64,000 bases of DNA from Paracoccus hibiscisoli (GCF_005048265.1 NZ_SUNH01000012.1:1-64000), one strand, 5' to 3'. Numbered from the stretch's first letter, positions 25,360 through 34,258 are shown. Program-made: numbers and translations. Notes: generated from the sequence alone by a model not told the origin.

Positions 25360-26459
25360 GCCGGCACCCGCAATCCGGCCAGATCCAGCACCTGCGCCGC
25401 CACGCGGTCCCAGGTGTGATGCGCCATGACATGCGCCCGCGCCGCGCGGCCCAGAGTGTCGCGCAGGGCGGCGTCCCCGGCCAGGCGGTCCAGCGCATCA
25501 GCCAGGGCCGCAGGGTCGTCGGGCGGAACGGTCAGGCCAAGGCGGCCGTGGTCCAGCAGCGCCTCCATGTCGCCCACGCGGCTGGCCACGATGGGCAGCG
25601 CCGCGCCCATATAGTCGAAGAGCTTGAGCGGAGAGAAATAGAAGGGCTGCGTCGCCGAAAAGGGGGCCACGCCCACATCCAGCCGGGCCAGATGGCGCGG
25701 CAGGTCGGCATGGGGGACCATGCCCGTCACCTCGGCCCCGATGGCGGTCAGGCGCGGGGCCAGGCGGTCGCGGTCGGGGCCGTCGCCGATGATCAGCAGA
25801 TGCGCGGGCATCCGCGCCTGCAGCAGCGCCATCGCGTCCAGCAACACGCCGATGTCATGCCAGGGCCGCAGCGAGCCCAGGAACCCCACGGTGAAGGGGC
25901 CGGGCACATGCGGCAGCGCCTGGCGGTCCGCGTCAATGGCATTGGGGATGACCGCGACCCGCGCCGCACCGTGGGCACGGGCGTAATCGGCGACCGCGGG
26001 GCTGACCGCCACGACCGCGCCCGCCGCCTGCAGGCTGGCGCGGGTGGTGCGGGCGGCCTCATCGGGGTGGGACAGGCTGCGGTGGCGGGACTGTTCCTCG
26101 ATCAGGGGGGCGTTGATCTCCAGCACCGAGGGAATGCCAAAGGCCGCCGCGTGATCCATCGCCGCATGGGCGTAAAGCGCGTGGCGTTCATAGATCAGGT
26201 CGAACGGCCCCTCGGCGGCCAGGGTCGCGGCCAGGGTGTCGTTGGCGGCTAGCAGCGCGGTGGTGCGGCAGCCTTCGGCCATGGGCAGGGCGACGGTGCG
26301 CACCGGCAGGACCGCGTCCCCCGCGATGCGCGGAGAGATCAGCGTGACATCGGCCCCCATCGCCAGAAAGGCGCGCAGCATCGCCTGGACATGGATCGAG
26401 GCGCCCTTGGTGCCAAAGACCGGGATGCCGGGGTCCATCGAGACATAGGCCACGCGCAT
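25356..26459 (-). CDS. Glycosyltransferase family 4 protein
   Basis: 367 residues with a GT-B fold: N-terminal nucleotide-like motif GTKGASIHVQAMLRAFLAMG, and C-terminal donor site with VGFLGSLRPWHDIGVLLDAM, LLIIGDGPDRDRL and FYFSPLKLFDYMGAALPIVA (the conserved E is replaced by Y/F-type context here, KLFDYM). It should transfer a sugar from a nucleotide-sugar to a lipid or saccharide acceptor in the cytoplasm. Start at ATG 26459 in a TGATG overlap; GTG at 26462 is also possible. Third of the five genes in transcription order. Confidence 0.85.
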   Translation of the reverse strand: MRVAYVSMDPGIPVFGTKGASIHVQAMLRAFLAMGADVTLISPRIAGDAVLPVRTVALPMAEGCRTTALLAANDTLAATLAAEGPFDLIYERHALYAHAAMDHAAAFGIPSVLEINAPLIEEQSRHRSLSHPDEAARTTRASLQAAGAVVAVSPAVADYARAHGAARVAVIPNAIDADRQALPHVPGPFTVGFLGSLRPWHDIGVLLDAMALLQARMPAHLLIIGDGPDRDRLAPRLTAIGAEVTGMVPHADLPRHLARLDVGVAPFSATQPFYFSPLKLFDYMGAALPIVASRVGDMEALLDHGRLGLTVPPDDPAALADALDRLAGDAALRDTLGRAARAHVMAHHTWDRVAAQVLDLAGLRVPA

Positions 26460-27649
26460 CACGCGGCCCCCCGCACCGGGGCCGCCAAGCGGTCAAAGAT
26501 GGTACGCAGGGCGGCGGCGCTGCGGGTGACGTCGTAATCGGCCTCGATCCGGGCGCGGGCGGCGCGGGACTGGTGCGCGCGCAGGTCGGGGTCGTCCAGC
26601 AGCCGCGCCATAGCCTGCGCCAGGCTGGCCGCGCAGCCCTCATCGGCCAGCAGGCCGGTGGTGCCGTCCACCAGTTCGGGGATGCCCGTGACCGGCGTCG
26701 CCACGACCGGACAGCCAAGCGCCATCGCCTCCAGCAGGACGGTCGGCATGCCGTCGCGGTTGCCGTCATCGCCCACCACACAGGGGCAGGCCAGGACCGC
26801 CGCGCCCCGCATGGCGGCGATCACCGCATCCTGGGGCAGGGGGCCTGCCAGCGTCACGCCGGTCAGCCCCGCATCGGCGATCTGGGCCGACAGTTCGGCC
26901 TGCATGTCGCCGCCGCCGATGATGCGGGCGCGGACCGGGCGCCCTTCGGCCTGCAGCATGCGCAGCGCCTCGACCAGGATGTGAAAGCCCTTCTTTTCGA
27001 CCAGGCGCCCCACTGCCACGATCTCGGTCGCGTCGGGGGGCGGCGCGGTCCAGGGAAAGCCCTCAAGGTCCAGCCCGTTGAAGATGCGCGTGACCGGATG
27101 GCCAAAGCGGTCCTCCAGATAGCGGCGGTTGAAGTCGGATACGGTGACGGTGGCGGGCGCTTCGGCGATCTTGAGGGCCAGATTCCGGTTCTCGGCGTAA
27201 TCCATGAAGATGTCCTTGGCGTGCAGCGTCATGGACCAGGGAATCTCGGCCAGCCGCGCCGCGATCCGCGCGACCGTCGAGGCGACGGTGCCGAAATGGG
27301 CGTGCAGATGCGTGACGCCGCGGTCGCGGCACTCCAGCGCCAGGCGGATGCCCTGCAGGATGTCGCGGCCCGAGGCTTCGGGGAAATCGGCCAGCCGCGC
27401 CCATGCGCCGGGGATGGCCTGGGCGGCGGCCAGCTGGGGCCAGCCCTCGTCGATGCCCTTGATGCGGTCGGGGATGCGGGTGACGGGGGCCCGCACGCGC
27501 GAGATGATGTTCTGGAAATGCGTCTCCTCGACCGAGCGCAGGGCAAAGATCTGGACCGACCGGCCCGCGGCCTCATGGGCCAGGATCTCGTTCACGACGA
27601 AGGTTTCGGAAAAGCGCGGATAGCGTTTGAGGACGTAACCGATGCTCAT
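26459..27649 (-). CDS. Glycosyltransferase family 4 protein
   Basis: 396 residues. The N-terminus (KRYPRFSETFVVNEILAHEA) and LHAHFGTVASTVARIAARL are typical of the colanic acid/exopolysaccharide WcaL-like branch of GT4. The donor site shows VGRLVEKKGFHILVEALRML, ARIIGGGDMQAELSAQI, DGMPTVLLEAMALGCPVVAT with the catalytic E-x7-E pattern, and TGIPELVDGTTGLL. It overlaps both neighbours by 3-4 nt. Probably the second glycosyl transfer step for the exported molecule. Confidence 0.87.
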   Translation of the reverse strand: MSIGYVLKRYPRFSETFVVNEILAHEAAGRSVQIFALRSVEETHFQNIISRVRAPVTRIPDRIKGIDEGWPQLAAAQAIPGAWARLADFPEASGRDILQGIRLALECRDRGVTHLHAHFGTVASTVARIAARLAEIPWSMTLHAKDIFMDYAENRNLALKIAEAPATVTVSDFNRRYLEDRFGHPVTRIFNGLDLEGFPWTAPPPDATEIVAVGRLVEKKGFHILVEALRMLQAEGRPVRARIIGGGDMQAELSAQIADAGLTGVTLAGPLPQDAVIAAMRGAAVLACPCVVGDDGNRDGMPTVLLEAMALGCPVVATPVTGIPELVDGTTGLLADEGCAASLAQAMARLLDDPDLRAHQSRAARARIEADYDVTRSAAALRTIFDRLAAPVRGAA

Positions 27650-28845
27650 GCGACGGCCTCCAGCGGTGCGGGTTCGGCCAGCAGCATGCGGGCGCGGGCC
27701 TGCATGCGGTCCAGACCGCCCATGTCCAGCATGTCCTGACCCATGCCCGCGCAGGGCGGCGGCCCGGCCATCCAGGCGGTCAGCCGGTCAGGCGTCAGGT
27801 GGTCGGGCAGGATCATGCCGATCGCGCCCTTGGCCGACAGGCGTTCGGCCCGCAGCAGCTGCTCCAGCCGGGGCCGGGTGCGCGGCACGATCAGCGTGGG
27901 GCGGCGCAGCGACAGCGCCTCGGTCACGGTGTTATAGCCGCCCATGGCGATGATCCGCGCGGCGCCCTGCATCAGGGGCAGCGGCTCGGCCAGGAAATCG
28001 ACGATCTCCATGTCGGGGCGGGCGGCGATGCTGGCCTCCAACTGGGCGCGGGCGGCGGCGGGCATCTGCGTGCCGGTCAGGATGATGCCCCGATGGCCCG
28101 CGGGCAGGGTGGCCCCGGCAAAGGCCCGGCACAGCGCCGCGCCGTCGCGGCCTCCGCCCACCGCGCAGAGGATATAGGGCTGATCCGGCAGATCGGTCGC
28201 GGCCATCCCGTCCAGCCGCTTGCGCTGGTCCAGATAGCCCAGGAAATGCGCCTTGGCGGCAAAGGCATCGCCAAAGGCGTATTCCTCGATCAGGTCAAAG
28301 AAATTCGGGTCGCCATAGACCCAGATCTCGTCGAACCAGTCGCGGATGGCGGCGAAGTTGCGCCGCTTGAGCCATTGCGCGCGCACCGTTTCGGGGGCGT
28401 CGATCACGTCGCGCAGGCCCAGAACGATCCGCGCCCGGCCCCGCTGGCGCAGCGCGGCCAGGGGGCGGTCCAGTTCCGACTGCGCGCCGCGCGGCACGTT
28501 GTCCACGATCACCAGGTCGGGGTCATAGGCCTTGAGCGCGCCGCGGATGATGTCGGACCGCAGCCGCGCCAGGTCCTTCAGCTCCAGCCCCAGGCTGCGG
28601 GCGTGATAGCTGCCGTCGGCACGCTTGCCATAGGCGGGCAGGGTCAGCACGTCGACGCCCGGCGGCAGCGTGAAGGCCCCGGCCTCGGCCATGCCCGCGA
28701 TCATCAGCACATCGGGCGCGGGGTCCATCCGCTTGAGCGCCCCGGCCAGCAGCATGTTGCGCCGCAGATGGCCGAACCCAAGCGTATCGTGCGAATACAG
28801 CACGACCCGTTTCTGGCGGATGATGTCAGCGGGCATGTCGGTCAT
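27646..28845 (-). CDS. Glycosyltransferase, MurG-like (COG4671 type)
   Basis: 399 residues. It opens with VVLYSHDTLGFGHLRRNMLL, the signature of a poorly studied group of predicted GT-B glycosyltransferases, and ends with a MurG/GT28-like donor site (ILCAVGGGRDG, FLAEPLPLMQGAARIIAMGG, YNTVTEALSLRRPTLIVPR). ATG at 28845 follows AAGGAGA. First gene of the five-gene operon and divergent from the sensor kinase gene. Probably it starts the assembly of the glycoconjugate; acceptor and sugar cannot be told from sequence. Confidence 0.82.
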   Translation of the reverse strand: MTDMPADIIRQKRVVLYSHDTLGFGHLRRNMLLAGALKRMDPAPDVLMIAGMAEAGAFTLPPGVDVLTLPAYGKRADGSYHARSLGLELKDLARLRSDIIRGALKAYDPDLVIVDNVPRGAQSELDRPLAALRQRGRARIVLGLRDVIDAPETVRAQWLKRRNFAAIRDWFDEIWVYGDPNFFDLIEEYAFGDAFAAKAHFLGYLDQRKRLDGMAATDLPDQPYILCAVGGGRDGAALCRAFAGATLPAGHRGIILTGTQMPAAARAQLEASIAARPDMEIVDFLAEPLPLMQGAARIIAMGGYNTVTEALSLRRPTLIVPRTRPRLEQLLRAERLSAKGAIGMILPDHLTPDRLTAWMAGPPPCAGMGQDMLDMGGLDRMQARARMLLAEPAPLEAVA

Positions 28846-29091
28846 CGTCTGGTCTCCTTGGTGCAGGTCGCATTGGGGGGTGACGGCGGGGCCGTCGGTT
28901 TTATTCCCGCAAGGGCCGCGGGCAGGCGCAAAAAGGTCTGACGGAATGCTTTGCAAGCACGTCTGTCGCATGCGATCGACGTGGAGACGGCAGGGCCGTC
29001 CTTCAAATTAGAAGTTTACGAGACAGGCCGATCGGGCATGGCGGGTCGCGGCGATCCGCCTATCCTGTGACCAGCCGCAAGAGGAACGGGC
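28846..29091. other. Divergent promoter region
   Basis: The 246 bp between the glycosyltransferase operon and the two-component genes hold no recognisable gene. A less G+C-rich stretch around CTTCAAATTAGAAGTTTACG (29002-29021) lies 70-90 bp before the kinase start and is the likeliest promoter area. Its inner AATTAGAAGTT has no clear dyad. Confidence 0.4.
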
Positions 29092-30711
29092 ATGAAGATC
29101 CGCAACAAGCTTCTGGTCAGCCACGGTGCGCTGGCGGTCTGCGTGGCGGTCATCTGCGCCTTCATGCTGGTCGCGCTGGAGACGACCGACCGCAACCGCC
29201 GCCGCATGGCCGACAGCTATGAAAGCCTGCGCCAGCTGAACGAGCTGAACTCAGACAGCAACCGCATGGCCGAGCAGATCTCAGAGCTGCTGAGCATCGG
29301 GCTGTCCAACCGGCGCGAGGTGACCGAGGTGTCGCGGACCCTGCTGGCGCGGCTGGAGGGGGTTCGCGATCAGCTGCGCGACGACATCGCCACCGCCGCC
29401 AGCGACGCCGCCCGCCAGCGCGACGCCGAGATGCTGGAGTGGATCGAGGTGATCCTGGACCGGACGGTGCGGCTGGCCGATATCGGCACGCGCATGGCCG
29501 ATCTGGTGGCGGATGGCCGCATTGAGGAGGCGCGGCGCATCTATGTCGTGCAGGTCGAGGACGGGCTGGACGACGAGATCTCGGACCTGCTGCGCAGCGC
29601 GACCGCCGCCGACGAGGCGCGGGTGCTGGACGCCATCGACCGGTGGGACCGCCAGACGGAGCTCCTGCGCGCGCTGGCGATCAGCACGGTGGTGCTGGGG
29701 ACGGGACTGGCCGTAGGCGCCGCGCTGGTGATGGACCGGCTGGTGTCGCGGCCCATCGAGGCGCTGGCCCGCGCGGTCGACGACCTGGGCCAGGGCCGCG
29801 TGACCCGCCCCCGCCCTGCCCCCGGCGGGGACGAGCTGGGGCGGCTGGCCACGCGGTTCGACCAGATGGCCCGCGCCATCGCCCGCCAGCAGGGCGATCT
29901 TCGCACGGCCCGCGATTCGCTGATGGTTCAGGTGGCCGAGCGCACCGCCAGCCTCAGCCAGCGCACCAGCCAGCTGGAGGCCGCGAACGCCCGCCTGACG
30001 CGGCTGAACGACACCCGCACCCAGTTCTTTGCCGATGTCAGCCACGAGCTGCGCACCCCCCTGACCGCCATCCGCGGCCAGGCCGAGGTGGCGCTGCGCC
30101 AGCCGCAGGCGACGGTGGCCGACCTGCGCCAGACCCTGTCCCAGATCACCCGGCGCAGCGGGCAGATGGGGCGGCTGGTCGATGACCTCCTGTTTCTGGC
30201 CCGCTCCGAGGCCGGGGCCATCGCCTTCGCCTTTCGCGACACCATGATGCAGGAGGTGCTGGCCGAGGTGATGATGGATGCCGCCCTGCTGACGCGGCAG
30301 CGCGACGTGACGATCAGCGTCACCCAGCCCTCGGGGCCGATCGTGCTGCGCGCCGATCCCGACCGGTTGCGTCAGGCCATCGTCATCGTGCTGGACAACG
30401 CGATCAGCCACGCCCCCGATGGTACCGCCGTCACGCTGGACCTGGACGAGGCCGGGGGCCGGATCCGCCTGGCCGTGTCCGACCGCGGCCCGGGTTTCAC
30501 CGAGGACGAGGCCGCGCGCGTGTTCGAGCGGTTCTATCGCGGCCACAGCCGGGGCGCGCGGGGGGGCGCGGGGCTGGGCCTGCCCATCGCGCGCTGGCTG
30601 CTGGAGCAGCATGGCGGCGCCATCGCCATCGCCCGCACCGAACCCGGCGCGCGGGTCGAGATCACGCTGCCCCCGGGCGGCGCGCAGGGGGGCGCGGCAT
30701 GGACATCCTGA
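29092..30711 (+). CDS. Sensor histidine kinase
   Basis: 539 residues: first membrane helix near residues 10-30, a mostly helical periplasmic sensor of about 160 residues, second helix near 195-220 (LALSTVVLGTG-like), then HAMP (SRPIEALARAVDDLGQG) and a coiled-coil linker. The HisKA box is FFADVSHELRTPLTAIRG with phospho-acceptor His318; the ATPase has VLDNAISHAPDGTAV, SDRGPGFT and GGAGLGLPIARWLLEQHGG. Its gene overlaps the response regulator gene by 13 nt. Divergence from the glycosyltransferase operon suggests, but does not prove, control of it. Signal unknown. Confidence 0.88.
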   Translation: MKIRNKLLVSHGALAVCVAVICAFMLVALETTDRNRRRMADSYESLRQLNELNSDSNRMAEQISELLSIGLSNRREVTEVSRTLLARLEGVRDQLRDDIATAASDAARQRDAEMLEWIEVILDRTVRLADIGTRMADLVADGRIEEARRIYVVQVEDGLDDEISDLLRSATAADEARVLDAIDRWDRQTELLRALAISTVVLGTGLAVGAALVMDRLVSRPIEALARAVDDLGQGRVTRPRPAPGGDELGRLATRFDQMARAIARQQGDLRTARDSLMVQVAERTASLSQRTSQLEAANARLTRLNDTRTQFFADVSHELRTPLTAIRGQAEVALRQPQATVADLRQTLSQITRRSGQMGRLVDDLLFLARSEAGAIAFAFRDTMMQEVLAEVMMDAALLTRQRDVTISVTQPSGPIVLRADPDRLRQAIVIVLDNAISHAPDGTAVTLDLDEAGGRIRLAVSDRGPGFTEDEAARVFERFYRGHSRGARGGAGLGLPIARWLLEQHGGAIAIARTEPGARVEITLPPGGAQGGAAWTS

Positions 30712-31367
30712 TCGTCGAGGACGACCCCGAGATCGCGGCCTTTCTGGTCCAGGGCCTGACGGTCGAGGGCTATGCCCCCCATCATGTGGCGACCGGCGCG
30801 GCGATGCAGGCTGCGCTGGACGCGCGGCGCTGGTGCCTGGTGATCCTGGACCGGATGCTGCCCGATGCCGAGGGGGCGGATCTGTGCACCCAGCTGCGCC
30901 GCGCCGATCCGGGGCAGCTGATCCTGATGCTGACCGCCCGCGACGCGCTGGAGGAAAAGCTGGACGGCCTGCGGTCGGGGGCCGACGACTATATGACCAA
31001 GCCCTTTGCTTTCGAGGAGCTGCTGGTCCGCATCGAGACTCTGCGCCGCCGGGGCGGCTCCCGCCAGGAGGCGGTCCAGATCGCCGACCTGACGCTGAAC
31101 CTGGCGCTGAAAAGCGCGGCACGCGGCGGCCGCGATCTGGGCCTGACGCCCACGGAATTCGCGCTGCTGCGGTTCCTGGTCGAACGGCGCGGCACCATCG
31201 TCAGCCGGATGGAGATCCTGGCGGGCGTGTGGGGCAAGAGTTTCGACCCCAACACCAATCTGGTCGAGGTCTATATCGCCTATCTGCGCAAGAAGGTGGA
31301 CGGCCCCGGGGCCGAACGGCTGATCCGCAATGTGCGCGGCTTTGGCTATGTGATCGACGACGATTAG
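30699..31367 (+). CDS. OmpR-family response regulator
   Basis: 222 residues: receiver with IVEDDPEIAAFLVQGL, phospho-acceptor Asp51 in VILDRMLPDAEGAD, and GADDYMTKPFAFEELL; then a winged helix with DLGLTPTEFALLRFLVE and NLVEVYIAYLRKKVDG. Partner of the kinase encoded just upstream with overlapping frames. It ends 3 bp from the convergent anti-sigma gene. Confidence 0.92.
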   Translation: MDILIVEDDPEIAAFLVQGLTVEGYAPHHVATGAAMQAALDARRWCLVILDRMLPDAEGADLCTQLRRADPGQLILMLTARDALEEKLDGLRSGADDYMTKPFAFEELLVRIETLRRRGGSRQEAVQIADLTLNLALKSAARGGRDLGLTPTEFALLRFLVERRGTIVSRMEILAGVWGKSFDPNTNLVEVYIAYLRKKVDGPGAERLIRNVRGFGYVIDDD

Positions 31368-31370
31368 GGG

Positions 31371-32132
31371 TCAGGGGGTCAGCAGCAGCGCCTCCTCCTG
31401 CGGGGACAGGACCGGGCCCGCGCCGACCTGGGTCAGCCAGTCGTCCAGCGCCTCCAGATCGCCCGAGGCGGGGCGATAGTCGTCGCCCGCGGGCAGGTCC
31501 ATGGCAAAGCGTTCCTCGAAGGGCTGGCCGGGTGCGGCGCGGCACAGGACCGCCAGACGTGCGCTGTCGTCGCGCAGCGTCTCGACCTCGCGGCACAGCG
31601 CGTCGCCGCCGATGCGAAAGCTGGCCAGAACCGTCAGGTCGGTGCCGTCGGGCAGCACGGTCCCTTCTCCGGCGGGCAGCTGGGCCAGGGCGGTCTGCAG
31701 CGGCGACCCATCGCGGCGCCCGTCGGTCAGCACCAGCCCGGCCATGACCGCCACCGCGCCCAAGCCTGCCGCCAGCGCCATCCAGGGCGCGCGATTGGCA
31801 TTGGCCGCACGCATCCCGGTCTGCGGTGGGGCCATGGCCGGGGCCGCTGTCGGACGGGGAGGTGCCGTTGCCGGCGCCGGGCCGGTCGATCCCTGCCGGG
31901 GCGCGGCCCCGCCCGTGGCCGCCCGGATGCGCGCGATCAGCGCCGCGTCGCCGGGTGCCGCCTGCGGGGTATCGTCGCGCAGCGCCTCCAGCCGGGCGCG
32001 CGTCCGGCGGAACAGCACCAGCCGCGCCTGCGCCGCGGGGTCGGTGGCCAGCCGCGCCTGCACGTCGCGGGCCTGATCGGGGTCCAACTGGCCATCGGCC
32101 AGCGCCATCAGGGTCTCGTCGTCAATCGTCAC
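31371..32132 (-). CDS. Anti-sigma factor, membrane anchored
   Basis: 253 residues starting at GTG with AGGA just upstream. The N-terminal part (DETLMALADGQLDPDQARDV, QARLATDP) is the usual opening of the cytoplasmic sigma-binding domain of anti-sigma factors in this group, without a visible zinc site. One helix near residue 125 (WMALAAGLGAVAVMAGLVLT) anchors it, leaving a periplasmic domain of about 110 residues that could sense the envelope signal. It follows the ECF sigma gene by 52 bp, so the two are co-transcribed. Confidence 0.8.
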   Translation of the reverse strand: MTIDDETLMALADGQLDPDQARDVQARLATDPAAQARLVLFRRTRARLEALRDDTPQAAPGDAALIARIRAATGGAAPRQGSTGPAPATAPPRPTAAPAMAPPQTGMRAANANRAPWMALAAGLGAVAVMAGLVLTDGRRDGSPLQTALAQLPAGEGTVLPDGTDLTVLASFRIGGDALCREVETLRDDSARLAVLCRAAPGQPFEERFAMDLPAGDDYRPASGDLEALDDWLTQVGAGPVLSPQEEALLLTP

Positions 32133-32184
32133 TGTTCCTGTCCTTGCCTGATGGCCCCGATCGCATTGTTGACGTGCCGCATGC

Positions 32185-32676
32185 TCAGTTTATTCCCAAC
32201 AGGGCGGCCAGGGCCAGCCTGGCGCGGGACAGGCGGCTCATGACGGTGCCCTTGGGGACGTCCAGCACCTGAGCCGCCTCGGCATAGCTGAGGCCCTCGA
32301 TGCAGACGAGGGTCAGGATCTCCTCCTGCTCGGGCGACAGGCGGGTCATGGCGCTGCGCGTGGCGGCCAGCATCAGCCGCGCCTCGATCAGCGGGGCGTC
32401 GTCGGTCGAGAGGATCTCGGGGTGGTCGGTGACATCGACGCCGGTGCCCTCGGTGCGCTGGCGGCGGGTCGTGTCGATGAAGGCGTTGCGCAGGATGCGG
32501 AACAGCCAGGCCTCCAGCCGCTGCGCGGGGTCGCGGGCTGCGTGATGGGTGATCGCGCGCTCGACCGTGATCTGCACCAGGTCATCGGCCAGCTCGGGGC
32601 GGCGGCACAGCGACAGCGCATAGCGGCGCAGGTTCGGCAACAATCGGATCAGCGCATCACCGAATGCCGCATCCAT
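32185..32676 (-). CDS. ECF sigma factor (RNA polymerase sigma-70 family)
   Basis: 163 residues with sigma region 2 (YALSLCRRPELADDLVQITV, AWLFRILRNAFIDTTRR) and region 4 (SPEQEEILTLVCIEGLSYAE, VPKGTVMSRLSRARL), without regions 1 and 3, as in ECF factors. It is divergent from the subtilisin-like protease gene. Promoter-like elements GGAAT-N16-CGTC and GGAAT-N16-CGTT stand before the protease and the RTX gene; these resemble ECF promoters and are the natural candidates for its targets. Confidence 0.92.
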   Translation of the reverse strand: MDAAFGDALIRLLPNLRRYALSLCRRPELADDLVQITVERAITHHAARDPAQRLEAWLFRILRNAFIDTTRRQRTEGTGVDVTDHPEILSTDDAPLIEARLMLAATRSAMTRLSPEQEEILTLVCIEGLSYAEAAQVLDVPKGTVMSRLSRARLALAALLGIN

Positions 32677-32710
32677 GTGGTTCCACCTTGCTGCCTGCCC
32701 CGGTCCTGGG

Positions 32711-32735
32711 GGAATATCTGAAAGGCCGGGGCGTC
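32711..32735 (+). promoter_or_regulatory. ECF-type promoter candidate before the S8 protease
   Basis: GGAAT (32711-32715), 16-nt spacer, CGTC (32732-32735), ending 33 bp before the protease ATG. Spacing and sequence match ECF promoters of alphaproteobacteria (GGAAC-N16/17-CGTT type). A second element with identical spacing stands before the RTX gene. Confidence 0.6.
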
Positions 32736-32768
32736 ATTGTCCAGTGCTGACGTCAGGCGGAGAGACCC

Positions 32769-34205
32769 ATGCAACGACTTGTCCTGTTCACCCTGCTGTT
32801 CGTGCTGGCCCTGGGGGCCCAGCCCCGCCTGGACCTGGACGGCATCGGATTGCTGTCCAAGGCCATGGCCCAATCGGACGACGATGACGACGATGATGAT
32901 GACCGCGACGACGACGATGACGATGATGACGACCGGGGCGACGGGGGCCGCAGCAGCGGCGGCACCTCGTTCTCGGGGCGGTCGGGGGATCGCGACGACG
33001 ACGACCGGCGCCGCGCGACGCCGCGTCGGGCCGCGCCCCGCCAGGCGGCCCCTGCGCCCGTGCGGCGTGCAGCGCCCGCCCGCGCGCCTGCCCCCGCGCC
33101 CCTGCCCGACCGTGCCGCCGATGAGATCATCGCGCGGGGCGTGTCCGCGGACGATCTGGCGCAGCTGCAGACCGACGGCTTTGTTCTGATCGAACAGCGC
33201 GCCCTGACCGGCGGTGCGAACCTGGTGCGCCTGCGCAAGCCCGGCCCGCTGGATCTGGACGCCGCCCGCGCGGCGGTGCGGGCCCGCGCCTCGGGCACCA
33301 GCGCCGATTTCAACCATTTTTATCGCACCGACCAAGGCGCGGCGCAGCCGGCCGACGCTTGTCCGGGTGGGTTGTGCCTGGCGCGTCAGGTGATCGCCTG
33401 GCAGCCGATCGCGGGGTGCGGGCCGCTGCCTGCTGTGGGGATGGTCGATACCGGCGTCAATGCCGATCACGCGACCTTCGCACAGGCCGATCTGACCGTC
33501 CACAGCCTGGACCCGGCGGCGGAACGCGCGCGCGCCACGGCGTCGGATGCGCTGCACGGCACCGCGGTCGCGGCGCTGCTGGTCGGCGCGCCGGACACGC
33601 GCAGCCCCGGCCTGATCCCCGGCGCGCGGCTGGTCGCGGTCGACGCCTTCGTCCGCCAGGGCCAGGATCAGCGCAGCGACGCCTTCAGCCTGATCGCGGC
33701 GCTGGACTGGCTGGGCGCGCAGGATCTGCGGCTGATCAACATGTCGCTGGCCGGGCCGCCCAATGACGAACTGGCCCGCCAGATCGCGCTGCTGGTGGCG
33801 CGCGACGTGCTGATCGTGGCGGCGGCGGGCAATGTGGGCCCGCGTGCCGCGCCCGCCTATCCCGCCGCCTATGACGGCGTGCTGGCCGTCACCGCCGTCG
33901 ATCGCGGCCGCCAGATCTATCGCCGGGCGGGCCGGGGGCCGCATATCGACCTGGCCGCGCCCGGGGTCGAGGTCTGGACGGCGGCCTCGATCAGCGGGGC
34001 GCGGACCAAGACGGGGACGTCCTTTGCCGCGCCCTTCGTGACGGCGGCGGCGGCCCTATGGCTGCGGGCCGAGCCCGCGCTGTCGGCCGCCGATCTGGCC
34101 CGCCGCCTGACCGAACGGACCGAGGATCTGGGCGATCCGGGCCGCGACGAGGTCTTTGGCGCGGGGCTGCTGCAGGCGCCGCCGCCCTGCGGGGGGGCGG
34201 GCTGA
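32769..34205 (+). CDS. S8-family (subtilisin-like) serine protease with poly-Asp region
   Basis: 478 residues. The catalytic triad is Asp227 in VGMVDTGVN, His263 in DALHGTAVAALL and Ser418 in KTGTSFAAPFVTAAAAL; the oxyanion Asn is in VAAAGNVGP. A signal-peptide-like start (LVLFTLLFVLALGAQ) is followed at residues 37-55 by two runs of nine Asp separated by one Arg, then an Arg/Pro/Ala-rich linker to about 115. The acidic block could bind Ca2+ or keep the zymogen soluble. Export to the periplasm or outside is expected. Adjacent divergent ECF sigma/anti-sigma genes suggest stress-dependent expression. Confidence 0.88.
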   Translation: MQRLVLFTLLFVLALGAQPRLDLDGIGLLSKAMAQSDDDDDDDDDRDDDDDDDDDRGDGGRSSGGTSFSGRSGDRDDDDRRRATPRRAAPRQAAPAPVRRAAPARAPAPAPLPDRAADEIIARGVSADDLAQLQTDGFVLIEQRALTGGANLVRLRKPGPLDLDAARAAVRARASGTSADFNHFYRTDQGAAQPADACPGGLCLARQVIAWQPIAGCGPLPAVGMVDTGVNADHATFAQADLTVHSLDPAAERARATASDALHGTAVAALLVGAPDTRSPGLIPGARLVAVDAFVRQGQDQRSDAFSLIAALDWLGAQDLRLINMSLAGPPNDELARQIALLVARDVLIVAAAGNVGPRAAPAYPAAYDGVLAVTAVDRGRQIYRRAGRGPHIDLAAPGVEVWTAASISGARTKTGTSFAAPFVTAAAALWLRAEPALSAADLARRLTERTEDLGDPGRDEVFGAGLLQAPPPCGGAG

Positions 34206-34233
34206 GGCGCTGCGAAAAAATTTGCGGCATGAC

Positions 34234-34258
34234 GGAATAAGCCGGTCCCTGGCGCGTT
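34234..34258 (+). promoter_or_regulatory. ECF-type promoter candidate before the RTX gene
   Basis: GGAAT (34234-34238), 16-nt spacer, CGTT (34255-34258), about 110 bp before the RTX start. It has the same spacing as the element before the protease gene, so both genes may belong to the regulon of the neighbouring ECF sigma. Confidence 0.55.
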
